Of a stretch of 39,713 nucleotides of DNA, positions 37,606 through 39,713 are shown piece by piece. The notes under the pieces were generated by a model, which saw only the letters and a program-made list of their open reading frames with translations, was not told the DNA's origin and did no database searches. The position numbers and the translations under genes are program-made. The stretch comes from Nostoc sp. LPT (lineage in GTDB: Bacteria > Cyanobacteriota > Cyanobacteriia > Cyanobacteriales > Nostocaceae), in NCBI RefSeq assembly GCF_017115165.1, contig NZ_JABXKF010000168.1:1-39713 (forward strand), read 5' to 3'. Position 1 is the first letter of the stretch. Every line of letters starts with the position of its first letter.

Positions 37606-39441
37606 ATGTCGCTAAAATCATCGAATCAGTCCGAACAGTCAGAACAAGTTGAAAAAATTTATTTACCGCGTACCAGCGAATCGGAGAACTTAAAAAAGAT
37701 TCGCCACACTGCTTCCCATGTTATGGCAATGGCAGTACAAAAGCTGTTTCCCAAGGCACAAGTTACAATCGGCCCTTGGATTGAAAACGGTTTTTACTAC
37801 GACTTCGATAATCCAGAACCATTTAGCGAAAACGATCTCAAAGCCATCAAGAAAGAGATGGCGAAGATTATCAATCGCAAGTTGGCAGTAATTCGGGAAG
37901 AAGTCAGCCGCGAAGAAGCCGAACGCCGGATTCAGGAAATTAAGGAACCTTACAAGCTAGAAATCCTGGGAGATATTAAAGAGGAACCAATCACGATTTA
38001 CCACGTGGGGAATGAATGGTGGGATTTGTGTGCGGGGCCTCATCTGGAAAATCTCAGTGAATTAAACCCGAAAGCAATTGAACTAGAAAGCGTTGCTGGC
38101 GCTTATTGGCGTGGAGATGAAACTAAAGCCCAACTACAACGCATCTATGCCACCGCCTGGGAAAGTCCAGAACAACTCGCTGAATATAAGCGACGCAAAG
38201 AAGAAGCGCTGCGGCGAGATCACCGGAAACTGGGTAAGGAACTGGGATTATTTATATTTTCCGACCAAGTGGGACCGGGTTTACCTTTATGGACACCCAA
38301 AGGCACTTTGTTGCGGAGTACTTTAGAAGACTTCCTCAAGCAAGAACAGATCAAACGTGGCTACCAGCAGGTTGTCACCCCTCACATTGGGAGAGTGGAT
38401 TTATTTAAAACCTCTGGACACTGGCAGAAATATAAAGACGATCTGTTCCCGATGATGGCAGAAAATGAGGAAGCTGTTGCACAGGAACAAGGCTTTGTTC
38501 TCAAAGCCATGAATTGCCCCTTTCACATCCAAATATATAAGAGTGAGTTGCGTTCCTATCGGGAACTACCGATGCGGCTAGCAGAATTTGGTACTGTTTA
38601 CCGCTACGAACAATCAGGGGAACTGGGCGGTTTAACACGGGTGCGGGGTTTCACTCAAGATGATGCCCATATATTTGTCACCCCAGAACAGTTAGACAGC
38701 GAATTCCTCAAGGTAGTCGATCTAATATTGTCAGTAATTAAGACTTTGCAATTGGGGAATTTCAAAGCACGACTGAGTTTCCGCGATCCAGCTAGTGATA
38801 AATACATTGGTTCCGATGAAGCTTGGAACCAGGCTGAGAATGCTATTCGCCGTGCAGTTGAAACCTTGGGGATGGAGCATTTTGAAGGGATTGGAGAAGC
38901 AGCTTTCTACGGGCCCAAACTAGATTTTATTGTTAGTGATGCCCTAGAACGGGAGTGGCAATTAGGAACTGTACAAGTAGATTACAATTTGCCAGAACGC
39001 TTTGATTTAGAGTACGTTGCCGAAGATGGTGTTCGCAAACGCCCAGTGATGATTCACCGTGCGCCTTTTGGTTCGCTGGAACGGCTAATTGGGATTTTAA
39101 TTGAAGAATATGCAGGTGATTTCCCTTTGTGGTTAGCGCCGGTGCAAGCTAGATTACTTCCAGTGGGTGATACACAGCTAGACTTTGCTAAAGATGTGGT
39201 GACGAAAATGAAAGCGTTAGGCATCCGTGCAGAAGTTGATACCAGTGGCGATCGCTTGGGTAAACAGATTCGCAATGCAGAGAAAGAAAAAATACCCGTG
39301 ATGGCTGTGGTAGGAGCTAAGGAAGTGGAAACCAACACCTTGAGTATCCGTACCCGCGCCTCTGGGGAATTGGGAGTTATACCTGTCGATGAGGTAGTGG
39401 ATAAGATGAAGGATGCGATCGCTAAGTTCGAGAATTTCTAA
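37606..39441 (+). CDS. thrS: Threonyl-tRNA synthetase
   Basis: The 611-residue class II synthetase charges tRNA-Thr. The editing domain is at the N-terminus (HTASHVMAMAVQKLFP, about residues 34-50, and WWDLCAGPHLEN at about 140-150). The catalytic core follows (motif 2 FGTVYRYEQSGELGGLTRVRGFTQDDAHIF; zinc Cys in MNCPFH; motif 3 MIHRAPFGSLERLIGILIEE). An anticodon-binding domain (about 505-605) closes it. The TGS domain that opens the Escherichia coli enzyme is absent, apparently normal for cyanobacteria. The ATG at 37606 is preferred over a TTG at 37540; upstream residues are low-complexity and the ribosome-binding site is poor in both cases, so the start is uncertain. Confidence 0.95.
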   Translation: MSLKSSNQSEQSEQVEKIYLPRTSESENLKKIRHTASHVMAMAVQKLFPKAQVTIGPWIENGFYYDFDNPEPFSENDLKAIKKEMAKIINRKLAVIREEVSREEAERRIQEIKEPYKLEILGDIKEEPITIYHVGNEWWDLCAGPHLENLSELNPKAIELESVAGAYWRGDETKAQLQRIYATAWESPEQLAEYKRRKEEALRRDHRKLGKELGLFIFSDQVGPGLPLWTPKGTLLRSTLEDFLKQEQIKRGYQQVVTPHIGRVDLFKTSGHWQKYKDDLFPMMAENEEAVAQEQGFVLKAMNCPFHIQIYKSELRSYRELPMRLAEFGTVYRYEQSGELGGLTRVRGFTQDDAHIFVTPEQLDSEFLKVVDLILSVIKTLQLGNFKARLSFRDPASDKYIGSDEAWNQAENAIRRAVETLGMEHFEGIGEAAFYGPKLDFIVSDALEREWQLGTVQVDYNLPERFDLEYVAEDGVRKRPVMIHRAPFGSLERLIGILIEEYAGDFPLWLAPVQARLLPVGDTQLDFAKDVVTKMKALGIRAEVDTSGDRLGKQIRNAEKEKIPVMAVVGAKEVETNTLSIRTRASGELGVIPVDEVVDKMKDAIAKFENF

Positions 39442-39454
39442 AATCTAACCGCAG

Positions 39455-39488
39455 ACGCACACTAATCACAATTAGTGTGCGTTTTGTT
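39455..39488 (+). terminator. Rho-independent terminator of thrS
   Basis: A perfect 12-bp stem (ACGCACACTAAT / ATTAGTGTGCGT) with a 4-nt loop is followed by TTTGTTT. It lies 13 bp after the stop codon. Confidence 0.9.
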
Positions 39489-39551
39489 TAGTAGGGCACT
39501 GAGGCTGATTGTGATCCGATCATCGGCTAGCTGGTAGGTTTTGGCAAAGGT

Positions 39552-39600
39552 GTGATGTCTATGACGAGCTTCTCTACCAGACGCTACGCTAACGCTTACG
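39552..39600 (-). repeat. Degenerate dispersed repeat, copy F
   Basis: GATGTCTATGACGAGCTTCT is a decayed reverse copy of the dispersed repeat core. It is followed by ACGCTACGCTAACGCTTACG, another short repeat type of these genomes. Confidence 0.5.
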
Positions 39601-39616
39601 TAACGTATTTAATATC

Positions 39617-39713
39617 AAAGACTCATTAATGGAGTTCAAAGGCTCATTAACGGAGTTTAAAGACTCATTAATGGAGTTCAAAGACTCATTAATGGAGTTC
39701 AAAGACTCATTAA
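39617..39713. repeat. 21-bp tandem repeat running off the window
   Basis: Four full units and one partial unit of AAAGACTCATTAATGGAGTT+C. Unit 2 carries three changes. One plus frame (7-residue unit KDSLMEF) and one minus frame (NESLNSI) stay open through the array, so it may be intergenic or the edge of a coding repeat. Confidence 0.8.

Noticed and set aside
39617..39713. CRISPR array
   Set aside because: Units are contiguous and identical in length with no unique spacers, so it is a plain tandem repeat.

Overview
The window looks like chromosome of a filamentous, probably Nostoc-like (Nostocales) cyanobacterium. The evidence is the many GCGATCGC (HIP1) octamers, the heptamer short tandem repeats between genes, a dispersed element with core TAGCCCGTCGTAGACATCGC, and cyanobacterial genes: psaD, orange carotenoid protein, a high-light-inducible protein, two CP43'-type chlorophyll antenna proteins, DUF2605/DUF2973, and DICT-GAF histidine kinase. 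No rRNA, tRNA or CRISPR array was recognised.

Layout. 0-4.2 kb: truncated aldo/keto reductase, RRM RNA-binding protein with its terminator, ilvA, and a two-gene unit of unknown function (zinc-ribbon-like protein plus a protein with a duplicated domain). 4.6-9.2 kb: a TonB-like protein diverging from two tandem exbB-exbD cassettes that were duplicated together with their leader; these should energise outer-membrane transport. 9.5-16.6 kb: an accessory, defence-like region. It holds a large protein with a restriction-like N-terminus, a Uma2 nuclease-fold protein, and an XRE regulator/ImmA protease pair. Diverging from that pair is a small-protein / Cas4-like Fe-S nuclease / long prokaryotic Argonaute operon with an intact DEDD tetrad. 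A strong inverted repeat between the two arms is a likely shared operator.

16.7-21.3 kb: an NTF2-like secreted protein, a membrane protein, OCP, and an HLIP with a small membrane partner (photoprotection). 21.6-29.7 kb: trpE (with an in-frame repeat insertion), psaD, a DICT-GAF histidine kinase, a repeat-rich 1.4-kb gap and a glycogen-debranching-type glucosidase. 29.8-31.6 kb: a second small defence-like cluster: RusA resolvase overlapping a REase-fold/HEPN-like protein, then a BrnT/BrnA toxin-antitoxin pair. 32-34.6 kb: two antenna genes, the second a CP43'-PsaL fusion. 35-39.7 kb: small cyanobacterial proteins, a decayed copy of brnA, DUF2973 and DUF2605 genes, thrS with a clear terminator, and a 21-bp tandem repeat running off the window.

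The strongest candidate for an interesting system is the Argonaute/Cas4-like operon with its divergent XRE-ImmA pair (about 12.1-16.6 kb). The RusA/REase-HEPN pair is second. All family calls are by eye from motifs; no database search was run.
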